64,000 bases of DNA from Gynuella sp. (GCA_028282465.1 JANQHX010000045.1:23013-87012); one strand, 5' to 3'; shown: positions 1-9,003, counted from the stretch's first letter. The notes: generated by a model from the sequence alone, not told the origin. Numbers and translations: made by a program.

Positions 1-1100
1 TGAGCTACCTTCGCCATTACACCCACTTCGTCTTTGCAATCTATTCTTAGATAATAGCCTGTGACAACATCTTCGATATCGAGAACAGGGAGATCTGTTG
101 TGCGATCGGCAAAACCAAGGTGAGGTACGGCGTGTTCAGTTTCAACTTCACGAGCAACGTCGACAATATCAGCGATTACAGAAGAACCTGTCGCTTCATC
201 CCCGGCACCAGGACCGTAGTACATGGTTGGCCCAACTGCATCACCTTCAACCAAAACAGCATTCAGAACACCGTTTACGTTAGCTATCAGTCGTTTTTCT
301 GGAATCAGAGTTGGATGCACCCGTAACTCAATGCCTTTTTCGGTCTTACGAGTCACACCCAGGTGTTTAATTCGGTAACCCAGCTCTTCAGCATAGGAAA
401 CATCAGCTGGCGTAATTTTACTGATGCCTTCGGTGTAAGCTTTCTCGAATTGCAAGGGGATACCAAATGCAATGGATGCGAGAATGGTAAGCTTGTGGGC
501 AGCATCAATACCTTCTACGTCGAATGTGGGATCTGCTTCCGCATACCCAAGTTCTTGCGCTTCTTTAAGAACATCTGCAAAGTCACGACCTTTATCGCGC
601 ATCTCTGTGAGAATGAAGTTACCTGTTCCATTAATGATGCCAGCCAGCCAATTGACTTGGTTTGCTACCAACCCTTCGCGAAGAGCCTTGATAATAGGGA
701 TACCGCCGGCAACCGCTGCTTCATATGCAACGGTAACCCCCTTCTCTTCCGCAGCTTTGAAAATTTCATTACCGTGCACTGCGATCAGCGCTTTGTTAGC
801 AGTCACAACATGCTTGCCATTAGCAATCGCATCCAGCACTAAGTCTTTAGCGATGCCATAACCACCTATCAATTCAACCACGACATCGACTTCGGGATCG
901 CGGGTCACCTTAAAAACGTCGTCAGTCACAGTTACTGAGGAGGTATCACAAGAAGGATTGAGGCTCTTGGCAGCCACGGTCGTAATTCGAATGGGTCTGC
1001 CAGCACGACGGCAAATGTCGTCGATGTTACGGTTAAATACGTTAAAAGTGCCAGAACCTACGGTACCCAGGCCGCAAAGGCCAACATTTACGGGTTTCAA
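1..1100 (-). CDS. hom: Homoserine dehydrogenase, C-terminus cut by window edge
   Basis: NAD(P)-dependent reduction of aspartate semialdehyde to homoserine, the branch point to threonine and methionine, in the cytoplasm. Translating the minus strand gives an N-terminal Rossmann motif GLGTVGSG (about residues 8-15), the HVVTANKALIA segment and the AAVAGGIPIIKALREGL substrate region. An ACT-like segment (RIDCKDEVGVMAKVA) begins just before the window edge, so the regulatory domain is incomplete here. The start is a TTG at 1098-1100 with an AGGA Shine-Dalgarno a few bases upstream; the nearby ATG is out of frame. dsbC lies 223 bp upstream on the same strand, as in Pseudomonas where dsbC and hom are neighbours. 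Confidence 0.95.
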   Translation of the reverse strand, partial: MKPVNVGLCGLGTVGSGTFNVFNRNIDDICRRAGRPIRITTVAAKSLNPSCDTSSVTVTDDVFKVTRDPEVDVVVELIGGYGIAKDLVLDAIANGKHVVTANKALIAVHGNEIFKAAEEKGVTVAYEAAVAGGIPIIKALREGLVANQVNWLAGIINGTGNFILTEMRDKGRDFADVLKEAQELGYAEADPTFDVEGIDAAHKLTILASIAFGIPLQFEKAYTEGISKITPADVSYAEELGYRIKHLGVTRKTEKGIELRVHPTLIPEKRLIANVNGVLNAVLVEGDAVGPTMYYGPGAGDEATGSSVIADIVDVAREVETEHAVPHLGFADRTTDLPVLDIEDVVTGYYLRIDCKDEVGVMAKVA

Positions 1101-1323
1101 ATTACTATCCTCATTGTACTTATGATTAATTCAAACCACGGCTTGAGAAGCGTATTCATTAGGCTGTCATAACCATTAGTTATGGGTAATGAACCAACTC
1201 AAACTCACCGGATGGGGAACAATACTTATGCAGTTATGGGGTGTCAATCAACAGGAAGTGATATGTGGCAGGATTAGGCCTAAACCTGAAAATTTCAAGT
1301 AATAGGCCTTAAAAATCAGAGAG

Positions 1324-2145
1324 TTAAACGTCTGAATTCAAACCAAGGCGTTCTACCAAACGGTCTGGAGGTAGATAACCTGGAATTAGGGTACCGTCGC
1401 CAGTGACGATTGCTGGAGTACCTTTCACTCCAATTTCCTGACCTAACTGATACTGCTGGGCAACAGGGTTTTCACACTCAGCAGCGGGAACAGGCTTAAG
1501 CTTTTTCGCATCAGTCATTGCAACCAGTTTGTCGCTTGCACACCAAGTATTGACGTATTTGTTATATGAGTTGCTGCCAACACCTGCACGTGGGAAGGCT
1601 GCGTAGCGAACCTCAATACCTGCTTTGTTGTAACCTTCAATTTCAGAGTGAAGCTTTCTACAGTATCCGCAGTCAATGTCTGTGAAAACGGTAACGACCG
1701 CTTTCGTCTCCCCTTCAGCTGGAAAAACGATAAGATCTTCTTGCTTGAGTACCTGCATCTTTTCAAATCTAACTGAAGCAAATGCCTGTTCCGCTTCCTC
1801 TCTAGCTTTCTCAGATAGATTTGCCAATTTGCCGCCCTCTAGCGAGTATAAATCTCCCACCACAAAGTGACTACCTTGCTCGTTAATATAAATCAACTGT
1901 TCATTACCCAGCACAACTTCATAAACTCCAGGCATACCAGAGAGTGAAATTTTGCTGATCGGAACCTGGGCAGCGATTGGCGCCAACACTTCCTCTAAAT
2001 AAGTGATCACGTCAGCTGGTACTTCGACGGCGTCGGCCTTTGGCTCAACATATTCAGCATCTTTAACCGAATCGGCCGCTATGACCCCGAGGGCGGTCAT
2101 TCCAAAAACGATTACGGCTGAAAATATAACAAAAAGCTTCTTCAA
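1324..2145 (-). CDS. dsbC: Thiol:disulfide interchange protein DsbC
   Basis: Periplasmic disulfide isomerase that reshuffles wrong disulfides and is kept reduced by DsbD. The protein has a signal peptide (KKLFVIFSAVIVFGMTALGVIAA), an N-terminal dimerisation region (about 40-110), and a thioredoxin-fold domain with the CGYC active site at residues 159-162 and the cis-proline loop KGTPAIV. I chose the TTG at 2143-2145 because AGGAG precedes it by a normal spacing and the signal peptide begins there. The frame stays open for 14 more codons upstream without support. Length 273 aa is slightly longer than E. coli DsbC, partly from an acidic linker after the signal peptide. Confidence 0.95.
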   Translation of the reverse strand: MKKLFVIFSAVIVFGMTALGVIAADSVKDAEYVEPKADAVEVPADVITYLEEVLAPIAAQVPISKISLSGMPGVYEVVLGNEQLIYINEQGSHFVVGDLYSLEGGKLANLSEKAREEAEQAFASVRFEKMQVLKQEDLIVFPAEGETKAVVTVFTDIDCGYCRKLHSEIEGYNKAGIEVRYAAFPRAGVGSNSYNKYVNTWCASDKLVAMTDAKKLKPVPAAECENPVAQQYQLGQEIGVKGTPAIVTGDGTLIPGYLPPDRLVERLGLNSDV

Positions 2146-2273
2146 TGGTTTTCTCCTATTAGCCCCTTGCTGCCTAAGATAGGGCAAGGCTTTGATGCGC
2201 GCATTTTACAGACAAATCAGATAGTTTGAACGACGAAAAGTTCCTGTATTGATCCGTAACCAGTATCGGATAC

Positions 2274-2301
2274 AAAAAAGGCCACCCTGGGGTAGCCTTT
2301 T
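2274..2301 (-). terminator. Rho-independent terminator of the rplS operon
   Basis: Hairpin AAAGGC-ACCC / GGGT-GCC followed, on the minus strand, by a run of six T. It sits 55-80 bp after the rplS stop and closes the rpsP-rimM-trmD-rplS transcript before dsbC. Confidence 0.85.
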
Positions 2302-2355
2302 ACGTTAATCTGACCGAACAATGAGTTACCTCGATGTTCAACGCAGCAATTCAAA

Positions 2356-2718
2356 TTACTGTTTAGCCAGCTTCTCTTTAATACGTGCAGATTTACCTGA
2401 ACGCTCACGTAGGTAGTACAGCTTGCTCTGACGAACGTCACCACGACGTTTCACTTCAATCTCTGCAACCATTGGGCTGTGAGACTGGAAAGTACGCTCA
2501 ACGCCAACACCGTGAGAAACTTTACGTACTGTGAAAGAAGAACCCAGACCACGGTTACGTTTGCCAATACATACGCCCTCGAACGCCTGCAGACGCTCAC
2601 GGTCACCTTCTTTTACTTTTACCTGTACAACTAGAGTGTCACCTGGGCCAAATTCTGGCAGGTCCGCTTTCAGCTGTTCAGATTCTATCTGCTGAATAAT
2701 GTTGGTTTTATTGCTCAT
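2356..2718 (-). CDS. rplS: 50S ribosomal protein L19
   Basis: Structural protein at the 30S-50S interface. The 120-residue sequence carries the family features [30 protein letters not shown] and [21 protein letters not shown]. The start is the ATG at 2716-2718, which gives the usual N-terminus [12 protein letters not shown] and has GGAG seven bases upstream. An upstream in-frame ATG at 2754 lies inside trmD and is not needed. The first 11 bases overlap the end of trmD, so translation is probably coupled. Last gene of the operon. Confidence 0.98.
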   Translation of the reverse strand: MSNKTNIIQQIESEQLKADLPEFGPGDTLVVQVKVKEGDRERLQAFEGVCIGKRNRGLGSSFTVRKVSHGVGVERTFQSHSPMVAEIEVKRRGDVRQSKLYYLRERSGKSARIKEKLAKQ

Positions 2719-3490
2719 TTTTAAGCTCCGATTTCCTAGCAGAGGAATACTCATGCTTGAATTCTTTTAACAGTTTCTGCTGTTCCTGAGTTAACTCAAT
2801 TTTCGACAACAGATCTGGTCTTCTTAACCAGGTACGACCAAGCGCTTGTTTATGCCGCCAATGATGTATTCGCTCATGGTGGCCACTTAGCAGAACCTCG
2901 GGCACTTGTTGCCCGGCAAATTCTTCAGGTCTTGTGTAGTGAGGACAATCTAAAAGCCCTTCGGCAAACGAGTCTTCGGCCGCTGATGCTTGATGACCCA
3001 GAACTCCTGGAACCTGTCGGCTGATGGAATCCATCATGGCCATGGCTGCCAGTTCGCCACCGGATAACACAAAATCACCCAGTGACCATTCTTCGTCAAT
3101 TTCTGCTTCGATCAGACGCTCGTCGATACCTTCGTAACGCCCACAAACCAGTATCAGCTTGTCTTCTTGCGCCAGTTCAACGATTCCAGCCTGATCCATT
3201 TTTCTTCCCTGAGGGGAAAGATAGATGGTTTTGGCCTTTTTACCGTCTTTGTGACTGGCTGCCGCCTTGGCACTTTGGATGGCATCCTGCAATGGCTGAA
3301 CTTTCATTACCATTCCCGGGCCTCCGCCAAATGGGCGGTCATCCACTGTGTTGTGTCGGTCGTGGGTGTAATCTCTGGGATTCCAGAAATCCACTTCTAA
3401 TAGGCCGTTTTTGACAGCCCTACCAGAAACACCGTTGTCAGTTATAGCCCTGAACATTTCCGGGAACAGACTGACCACTCCAAACCACAC
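2708..3490 (-). CDS. trmD: tRNA (guanine-N1)-methyltransferase TrmD
   Basis: SAM-dependent methylation of G37 in tRNAs, which prevents +1 frameshifting. The 260-residue SPOUT protein shows [11 protein letters not shown] at the N-terminus, [18 protein letters not shown], the knot region [15 protein letters not shown] and [15 protein letters not shown], and the C-terminal [10 protein letters not shown] region. The start codon is GTG. It follows rimM by 13 bp and overlaps rplS by 11 bp. Confidence 0.98.
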   Translation of the reverse strand: MWFGVVSLFPEMFRAITDNGVSGRAVKNGLLEVDFWNPRDYTHDRHNTVDDRPFGGGPGMVMKVQPLQDAIQSAKAAASHKDGKKAKTIYLSPQGRKMDQAGIVELAQEDKLILVCGRYEGIDERLIEAEIDEEWSLGDFVLSGGELAAMAMMDSISRQVPGVLGHQASAAEDSFAEGLLDCPHYTRPEEFAGQQVPEVLLSGHHERIHHWRHKQALGRTWLRRPDLLSKIELTQEQQKLLKEFKHEYSSARKSELKNEQ

Positions 3491-3503
3491 AGTGTTGCCT
3501 AAC

Positions 3504-4034
3504 TCAAAATTCAGGGTCCCAATCGACCCTTATGGTGCCAGTTTCAAGGCTAACTTCTTTAACCGTGCTTTCTGGCAGGTACGGAATCAAGCGCTCTTCC
3601 GAATCAATAGCCTTGGCATCGCCTTTAACCACCAATACGTCGTTAGCTGTTCCAGCACTCATCATATAGCTGACTTTACCCAGATCCTGATTGTCGAGAG
3701 TCTTGACTCTCAACCCTTCCAACTGATGCCAGTAATAGTCACCTTCATCAAGTTCGGGTAACTGATCGCGTTTAATGGCGATTTCGGCGCCGCCATAAGA
3801 GAGGGCAGCGTCGCGGTCGTCACAACCAACGATATGGGCAATCATGCCTTTACCGTGGCTCCGACCCTTGTCCACCTCAATAGGCGTCCACTTGTCATTC
3901 AGTTTCAGGAACCAGTCCTGGTAGTCCAATATCTGATCCATTGGGTCAGTATAGGAATACACCTTTACCCAACCCTTAATGCCGTAAGGAGAAGTGACTT
4001 TACCCAGTAAAACGAATTCGTCTGGCTGACTCAC
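3504..4034 (-). CDS. rimM: Ribosome maturation factor RimM
   Basis: Assists late 30S assembly by binding S19 near the 16S 3' domain. The N-terminal domain has [23 protein letters not shown] and the PRC-barrel half has [20 protein letters not shown] and a family-typical C-terminus ending [10 protein letters not shown] prefer the GTG at 4032-4034 ([12 protein letters not shown]), which has GGAG nine bases upstream. An in-frame GTG at 4049 has no ribosome-binding site. With the preferred start the protein is 176 aa, close to the family norm. It lies between rpsP and trmD in the same operon. Confidence 0.96.
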   Translation of the reverse strand: MSQPDEFVLLGKVTSPYGIKGWVKVYSYTDPMDQILDYQDWFLKLNDKWTPIEVDKGRSHGKGMIAHIVGCDDRDAALSYGGAEIAIKRDQLPELDEGDYYWHQLEGLRVKTLDNQDLGKVSYMMSAGTANDVLVVKGDAKAIDSEERLIPYLPESTVKEVSLETGTIRVDWDPEF

Positions 4035-4063
4035 TTTCCTTAACTCCACACAGACGCAGGCAA

Positions 4064-4315
4064 TTAAGCCTGTGCTTTGCGGTATTCTTTAATTAACTGA
4101 GATACACGGCCAGAAGCCTGTGCACCTTTCTCTACCCAGTAGTCTACGCGACCCAGGTCAACGCGAAGGCGTTCTTCCTGACCACGAGCAATAGGGTTAA
4201 AGAAACCAACACGTTCGATGAAGCGGCCATCGCGAGGATTGCGGCTGTCAGCTACGGTCAGGTGGTAAAACGGGCGCTTTTTAGAACCGCCACGTGATAA
4301 ACGGATAGTTACCAT
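4064..4315 (-). CDS. rpsP: 30S ribosomal protein S16
   Basis: Small-subunit protein needed for 30S assembly. The 83-residue product starts [34 protein letters not shown], the classic S16 signature. The ATG at 4313-4315 is preceded by AGGAG at ideal spacing; an in-frame ATG five codons upstream overlaps that site and is rejected. First gene of the operon, with a strong promoter upstream at 4453-4480. In Pseudomonas ffh lies next to rpsP; here the upstream neighbour is a rhomboid gene on the other strand. Confidence 0.98.
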   Translation of the reverse strand: MVTIRLSRGGSKKRPFYHLTVADSRNPRDGRFIERVGFFNPIARGQEERLRVDLGRVDYWVEKGAQASGRVSQLIKEYRKAQA

Positions 4316-4452
4316 CGCGTTCTCCTGCATAGGGTAGGCTTTGAAATCACCTACCGTTAACTCGTGCTACCCAATAAAGAGTAGCGGTTAAGGGTATTTT
4401 CCGATGCTAAACCCTGATGATTCGGGGGCTGTAGCCAGAAAAAAGAGCGGCG

Positions 4453-4480
4453 ATTATACGTATTTCAGCTTTAATTGCAA
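4453..4480 (-). promoter_or_regulatory. Sigma70 promoter of the rpsP operon
   Basis: On the minus strand, TTGCAA (-35) and TATAAT (-10) are separated by 16 bp, about 140 bp before the rpsP start. The -10 box is followed by a GC-rich stretch (CGCCGC) and then a T-run, a discriminator type expected for growth-rate control. Confidence 0.75.
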
Positions 4481-4581
4481 TGTTATAAAACTCGTGAAAT
4501 ACAGTGATTGAGCTGAATAATCAGATCATTCAGAATATGCTCAAACTTATCTATTTATTCTGAAATTATTTTAGACGTTCG

Positions 4582-5238
4582 ATGCCCAATCTATTAATCC
4601 CCCACCGCCAATATCTTATCACCCCCATACTCACTTATATTCATATTGCCATTTTCATCCTATTGGTTTTGATTTCAGGCCAGATCATGTGGTTTCCTGG
4701 GCCATTGCTTTATCAATTGGGAGCCAACTTTGCGCCACACACTTTGGATGGCCAATGGTGGCGTTTGATTACCTCTTTGGTGTTGCATGGCGGCTTGATT
4801 CATTTGGTGTTCAATACCTTGGTATTGTTAAACATTGGAGTTTATGTAGAGCCATTTTTGGGCAAGTTTAAATACTTGGCGCTTTATTTGGTGACTGGCA
4901 TTTGTGCTGGGTTAGCCAGTGTGTTGGCAAATCTTGAACAACCAGTACCTAGCGTAGGAGCGTCTGGAGCTATTTTTGGTCTATATGGCTTTTTCTTAGC
5001 ACTGCTCACAACAGATTTATTCCGCAAGCAAATTAGAAATCAGTTTTTCAAAGGCACACTCGTATTCATCGCGATTAACCTAGGCATTGGTTTCCTGATA
5101 CCTATTATCGACAACTCGGCTCATCTGGGTGGCGTACTTTCGGGATTAATCATTGGTTATCTCAGTTACCCTTGGTTCAAAAATAACGCGAAGAAAAAAC
5201 AAAAAGAATTGGAAAACAACTATTCGGGAGAATCATAG
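4582..5238 (+). CDS. Rhomboid-family intramembrane serine protease
   Basis: Inner-membrane protease that cuts transmembrane substrates within the bilayer. The 218-residue protein has about six hydrophobic helices. It shows the oxyanion region LHGGLIHLVFN (His74 and Asn78), the nucleophile motif GASGAIFG (Ser128) and the catalytic histidine in NSAHLGG (His181), in the correct order. The tail is short and lysine-rich. Its stop codon shares one base with the GTG start of the DUF188 gene, so the two are translationally coupled. The substrate cannot be told from sequence. Confidence 0.93.
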   Translation: MPNLLIPHRQYLITPILTYIHIAIFILLVLISGQIMWFPGPLLYQLGANFAPHTLDGQWWRLITSLVLHGGLIHLVFNTLVLLNIGVYVEPFLGKFKYLALYLVTGICAGLASVLANLEQPVPSVGASGAIFGLYGFFLALLTTDLFRKQIRNQFFKGTLVFIAINLGIGFLIPIIDNSAHLGGVLSGLIIGYLSYPWFKNNAKKKQKELENNYSGES

Positions 5239-5693
5239 TGACACACATATGGGTCGATGCAGACGCCTGCCCGGTAGCGGTAAAGGAAGTACTCTATAAA
5301 GCTTCTGAGCGAACAAAAATTCCAGTGACTTTAGTAGCCAATCAAAGCTTGTCTGTGCCGCCCTACCCTCAAATTAATTCAATACAAGTTGAGAAAGGTT
5401 TTGATGTTGCTGACAACCTAATTGCCGCAAGGTGCGAATTAGGCGACTTAGTCATCACACAGGATATTCCCTTAGCTGCGGAAATTGTCGCAAAAGGCGT
5501 CACCGCCATTAATCCTAGAGGTGAAACCTATACAGAGGCCAATATACGTCAGCGTTTAGCCATGCGGGATTTAATGGAAGAGCTTCGTAGCACCCAACAA
5601 ATTTCAGGTGGGCCTCCACCATTCGGCCCGAAAGAAAAACAAAAATTTGCTAACTCATTAGATCGCTGGATAGCCAAAAACCATAACACTTAA
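5238..5693 (+). CDS. YaiI/YqxD (DUF188, UPF0178) family protein
   Basis: A 151-residue cytoplasmic protein of a widespread family with a PIN-like fold and no settled function. Family landmarks are IWVDADACPVAVKEVLYKA at the N-terminus, DNLIAARCELGDLVITQDIPLAAE in the middle, AINPRGETYTEANI, and the GGPPPFGPKEKQKFANSLDRW tail. The acidic residues (Asp7, Asp9, the DNLIA aspartate, Asp in TQDIPLA) form the pattern expected of a metal-binding PIN-like site. The start is GTG, overlapping the rhomboid stop by one base. Confidence 0.93.
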   Translation: MTHIWVDADACPVAVKEVLYKASERTKIPVTLVANQSLSVPPYPQINSIQVEKGFDVADNLIAARCELGDLVITQDIPLAAEIVAKGVTAINPRGETYTEANIRQRLAMRDLMEELRSTQQISGGPPPFGPKEKQKFANSLDRWIAKNHNT

Positions 5694-5845
5694 AAATAAC
5701 TTTCGATTTTCGAATGTAAAAAATTTCTATCTATTCAAAACTTGTACTATCTGAAAAGTCATAGTTTGCATTCTAGAAAACTAATTCATTGAAATTTACG
5801 TCTGCTGAGGGATAATTAATTTGTTAACGACTTAATTGCGTATAA

Positions 5846-6193
5846 ATGCCTATTACCAAACGCAACAGACATCTCATAGCTTATATCTGGGTCGCACTCA
5901 TTGGCTGGCAATTGTCTATGCCTGTGTTAAGCGTGACCCATGAAGACCTCTCTTTAACTCCCTTATGTTCAGTGTTTGGGGTTTCTGTCACTGTTGATAC
6001 CGAATCTGGTTCTGGTCAAAACTCTGAACGCTGCGCAGTATGTAGTTTTAAAATTTCCAGCTCAGACTATAAATGCCCAATGCTTACTGAGTTGGATGTT
6101 TATTACCAATCGGTTTTTGCTTTTCCTTCTGAGAATAGCTCACCAAAATTTATTTATTCATTGTGGTTGAGAGCCCCTCCCACCTACTCCTAA
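5846..6193 (+). CDS. DUF2946-like small exported protein
   Basis: A 115-residue protein with an N-terminal hydrophobic segment (LIAYIWVALIGWQLSMPVLS), a central CAVC pair, a further cysteine (DYKCP), and the C-terminal LWLRAPPTYS. The cysteine pair and terminal RAPP are typical of DUF2946 proteins, which often sit beside TonB receptors or PepSY proteins. It lies 40 bp upstream of the PepSY membrane protein, probably in one transcript. Possible roles are metal or haem handling, but this is inference from context. The family call rests on pattern, not alignment. Confidence 0.6.
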   Translation: MPITKRNRHLIAYIWVALIGWQLSMPVLSVTHEDLSLTPLCSVFGVSVTVDTESGSGQNSERCAVCSFKISSSDYKCPMLTELDVYYQSVFAFPSENSSPKFIYSLWLRAPPTYS

Positions 6194-6233
6194 CAACAAA
6201 AACAATTTAAAACATAACTTAGGAGATAGAACC

Positions 6234-7649
6234 ATGACACAGATAACTGTGGAACCAACCCTACCCGAAGAAAAACCAGAGCCTAATAAAAAATTCTACT
6301 TAAGCGTTTGGCGCTGGCACTTTTATGCAGGGCTTTTCAGTATTCCATTTTTAATTATGCTTTCCATTACAGGCTTGATGATGCTGATTGGGCCATACAT
6401 TGAAGAGGCTCAACATTCAGAAAAGATATATGTAGAACCCCAGCAACAATCCATCCCCATTAGCCAGCAATTAATAAATGTTGAAGCTGAATATGGAGAA
6501 AACAGCGTTAACGAATTTATACCACCACTAAACAGTAATCGCTCTAGTCAGTTTTATGTAACAGACGCAGAAGGCAATGATCTAAGAGTATATGTTGACC
6601 CTTACACTGGAGCAGTACTGGGTGATCTCAATCCAAGTCAATCCATAGAAGCCATTGGCAATGATATTCATGGCGAGTTCTTTATGGGTAAGTTTGGAGA
6701 TGGGTTAATTGAACTAGCAGCGGGTTTTACCTTTTTACTCATCGTCACGGGTTTATATATGTGGTGGCCGAGAACAGCTAATCAAAAACGACATGCTTTT
6801 GTACCAGAGAAAGTGTCCAACTCCCGTGGCTTCTATAAAAGCTTGCACAGCACATTAGGCCTATACCTGTCTGTAATTTTAATTCTCTTTGTCTTTACTG
6901 GCTTATCTTGGAGTGGAATTTGGGGTTCGCAATTAGTACAAGGCTGGAACAGTTTTCCCGCAGAGAAGTGGAATAATGTGCCACTTTCTGATGAGACTCA
7001 TGCGTCACTAAATCGGGGAGCAGTGGAAGAAGTACCCTGGAATTTGGAACAAACCCTATTACCCATGTCAGGATCGGATGCAGGTATCGAAGGCATTCCT
7101 AATGGCTATGAAATTGATATTGATTCCATCAACATTCTTGCAGAGGCAGTTGGCTTTACTCAATACCAGATTGCCATTCCAAAAGATCTGACAGCTGTGT
7201 ACACCATTAGTGCAGACACCATGAGTGGAGATATTAAGGATGCAAGAAATGACCGAACCATGCATGTGGATCAATATACCGGAAAGATTTTGGTAGACAT
7301 AGGTTGGGATGAATACAGTTTGATGGCTAAGTCTATGGCAGCAGGTGTGGCATTGCATCAAGGGGATATGGGTGTCTGGAATCTATTCCTAAATATTGCT
7401 TTCTGTTTGCTCATTATTTTAATGTGTGTTGCGAGTCTTTTCGCATGGTGGAAACGGCGACCCAATAACGCCAAGTCATTGGTTGCGCCTCCACTGCCGA
7501 AAAACTTTTCCCTTTGGAAAGGAGCCAGTATCTTAATGATTGTTTGTTCAATCGTGGTTCCATTGAGTGCAGCAGTCCTTTTGATATTACTCATTTTGGA
7601 TATGCTGATATTTAAGAGGATTAAGTTTTTCAATCAAGCTATTTCATAA
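6234..7649 (+). CDS. PepSY-associated transmembrane protein (PiuB-like)
   Basis: A 471-residue inner-membrane protein with four main helices: residues about 32-55, 160-178, 203-225 and 382-405, plus a hydrophobic C-terminal pair. The first helix is preceded by the conserved WRWHFYAGLFSIPF motif. Large periplasmic loops carry PepSY repeats with VYVDPYTGAVLG and HVDQYTGKIL. Conserved histidines (WHFYAG, IHGEFFMG, SLHSTLG, ALHQGD) suggest haem or iron-reductase chemistry, as proposed for PiuB-type proteins in siderophore uptake. AGGAG precedes the ATG. Paired with the DUF2946-like gene just upstream. Confidence 0.88.
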   Translation: MTQITVEPTLPEEKPEPNKKFYLSVWRWHFYAGLFSIPFLIMLSITGLMMLIGPYIEEAQHSEKIYVEPQQQSIPISQQLINVEAEYGENSVNEFIPPLNSNRSSQFYVTDAEGNDLRVYVDPYTGAVLGDLNPSQSIEAIGNDIHGEFFMGKFGDGLIELAAGFTFLLIVTGLYMWWPRTANQKRHAFVPEKVSNSRGFYKSLHSTLGLYLSVILILFVFTGLSWSGIWGSQLVQGWNSFPAEKWNNVPLSDETHASLNRGAVEEVPWNLEQTLLPMSGSDAGIEGIPNGYEIDIDSINILAEAVGFTQYQIAIPKDLTAVYTISADTMSGDIKDARNDRTMHVDQYTGKILVDIGWDEYSLMAKSMAAGVALHQGDMGVWNLFLNIAFCLLIILMCVASLFAWWKRRPNNAKSLVAPPLPKNFSLWKGASILMIVCSIVVPLSAAVLLILLILDMLIFKRIKFFNQAIS

Positions 7650-7680
7650 AGCTTTATTTAGTAAACAACAAACTAATAAA

Positions 7681-7721
7681 CCAGCTCTAGTTAAAAATTA
7701 ATTTTCAATAGTTAGAGCTGG
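7681..7721. terminator. Inverted repeat between convergent genes
   Basis: Perfect 9-bp arms CCAGCTCTA / TAGAGCTGG around an AT-rich loop containing AAAATTAATTTT. It lies between the convergent PepSY and thioesterase genes, so it probably stops transcription from both sides, although a long T-run is missing. Confidence 0.5.
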
Positions 7722-7748
7722 CACCAATTAACTAGTAACTAGTTTTTA

Positions 7749-8315
7749 CTAACTGTTTCCTTTGCGGATTCTTTCTAACTCGGCAGCAATTTTTTCTGGG
7801 TCTAGGTTTTGAGAATTGTTAGACCATTGATCCCGAACCCTTTCCATTCGTTCGTGGTGCTCCTTCCTAATTTCTTTTCGAATTTGTGCGGCAATGAAAC
7901 GAGCTTTTTCTTTGGGGGTTTTCAATGGCAACTTTGGTGCTGGGCAAGATTTACCATCTTCGTTTACTGACACCATGGTGATGTAGCAAGTGTTCGTATG
8001 GCGAACGTCACCTTTTTGAATATTTTCTGCTTCGACTCTAATTCCTACTTCCATCGAAGATCTTCCAACATGATTGATTCTGGCTTTAAAAGTAACCAAC
8101 TCACCAACATGTATTGCTTGTTTAAACATTACTTGGTCAACAGACAAGGTCACCACGTATTGACCACAAAATCGACTGGCACAAGCATAGGCCACTTGGT
8201 CTAAAAGTTTTAACAATGCACCACCATGAACCTTGCCTGAAAAATTGGCTAAATCTGGTGTCATTAGCATGGTCATTGTAAAAGGTTCGTTATTTCCAAT
8301 TCTTCTTTCTTTCAT
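7749..8315 (-). CDS. Acyl-CoA thioesterase (hotdog fold)
   Basis: Hydrolyses acyl-CoA to free acid and CoA in the cytoplasm. The N-terminal 120 residues form one hotdog domain: MLMTPDLANFSGKVHGGALLKLLDQVAYACASRF, with the active-site region 'NFSGKVHGG', then VGRSSMEVGIRVEAEN and a strand with TCYITMVSV. The C-terminal 60 residues are charged and helical (KEKARFIAAQIRKEIRKEHHERMERVRDQW), a tail seen in cytosolic thioesterase relatives. AAGGA precedes the ATG. The chain-length preference cannot be read from sequence. Confidence 0.9.
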   Translation of the reverse strand: MKERRIGNNEPFTMTMLMTPDLANFSGKVHGGALLKLLDQVAYACASRFCGQYVVTLSVDQVMFKQAIHVGELVTFKARINHVGRSSMEVGIRVEAENIQKGDVRHTNTCYITMVSVNEDGKSCPAPKLPLKTPKEKARFIAAQIRKEIRKEHHERMERVRDQWSNNSQNLDPEKIAAELERIRKGNS

Positions 8316-8459
8316 GCGTCCTTGCCCCGTCGCGGTTTAGAGAGGATTTTACCTTATAGCCTTAAATTTTGTTGGGTTTTAGGGATGAGACAAACTCAAA
8401 TAATTACCTTATATTCTGTGTTGAACCCTAAAGACCAACTGTTTTACTAAGGATTGATT

Positions 8460-8960
8460 ATGTCTGTTATTAAATTTTTAGGCCAAGATGTAGAAACTGT
8501 TGGCGTTTTGCCGGAAATTGGCTCACAAGCGCCGGACTTTGAACTTGTACAAACCGATTTATCTAGCACATCGTTAGAAGATTATAAGGGTCAGAATCTA
8601 GTTCTGAATATTTTTCCAAGCATTGATACTGGTACTTGTGCCGCATCTGTTCGCCGCTTTAATGAAGAGATATCTAAGTTGGAAAACACCTCAGTACTCT
8701 GCGTTTCAGCAGATCTGCCTTTTGCGGCTGATCGCTTCTGTGGTGCCGAAGGTATCGAAAACGTTAAAACTGGCTCAACATTCCGTAGCTCAAGCTTTGG
8801 ATCAGACTACGGTGTCAGCTTCAAAACGGGTCCATTAGTAGGATTATTATCTAGAGCCGTTGTGGTTGTTGACCCTGAAGGCAAGGTTATCTACACCGAA
8901 CAGGTTGCTGAAACAGCAGATGAACCGGCTTACGAGCCTGTTGTGGAAGCAGTTAAATAA
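8460..8960 (+). CDS. tpx: Thiol peroxidase Tpx
   Basis: Atypical 2-Cys peroxiredoxin that reduces lipid and hydrogen peroxides using thioredoxin. The 166 residues match the family throughout: IFPSIDTGTCAASVRRFN with the peroxidatic Cys60, SVLCVSADLPFAADRFCGAEG with the resolving Cys94, and GPLVGLLSRAVVVVDPEGKVIYTEQV. The ATG at 8460 has AAGGA upstream; the in-frame TTG two codons earlier is less likely. Monocistronic, with a strong hairpin after the stop. Confidence 0.97.
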   Translation: MSVIKFLGQDVETVGVLPEIGSQAPDFELVQTDLSSTSLEDYKGQNLVLNIFPSIDTGTCAASVRRFNEEISKLENTSVLCVSADLPFAADRFCGAEGIENVKTGSTFRSSSFGSDYGVSFKTGPLVGLLSRAVVVVDPEGKVIYTEQVAETADEPAYEPVVEAVK

Positions 8961-8975
8961 GCAATTTGTATTCAA

Positions 8976-9003
8976 GTAGAGTCAGGTTTTTCCCTGACTC
9001 TAC
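8976..9003 (+). terminator. Hairpin downstream of tpx
   Basis: Perfect 11-bp stem GTAGAGTCAGG / CCTGACTCTAC with a six-base loop, 15 bp after the tpx stop. It is followed by TAATTTG, a weak T-tract, so it may act as a terminator or as a 3' mRNA stabiliser. Confidence 0.6.

Noticed and set aside
363..842. Plus-strand open frames across the first kilobase
   Set aside because: They are shadows of hom, whose minus-strand translation matches the family throughout.
1274..1311. AGGCCT-containing repeat after dsbC as a terminator
   Set aside because: Stem is only seven base pairs with a long loop and no T-run on the minus strand.
2356..2754. Longer rplS start inside trmD
   Set aside because: The downstream ATG has the proper ribosome-binding site and family N-terminus.
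5700..5845. Fur box before the DUF2946-like gene
   Set aside because: No stretch matched the Fur consensus well enough.
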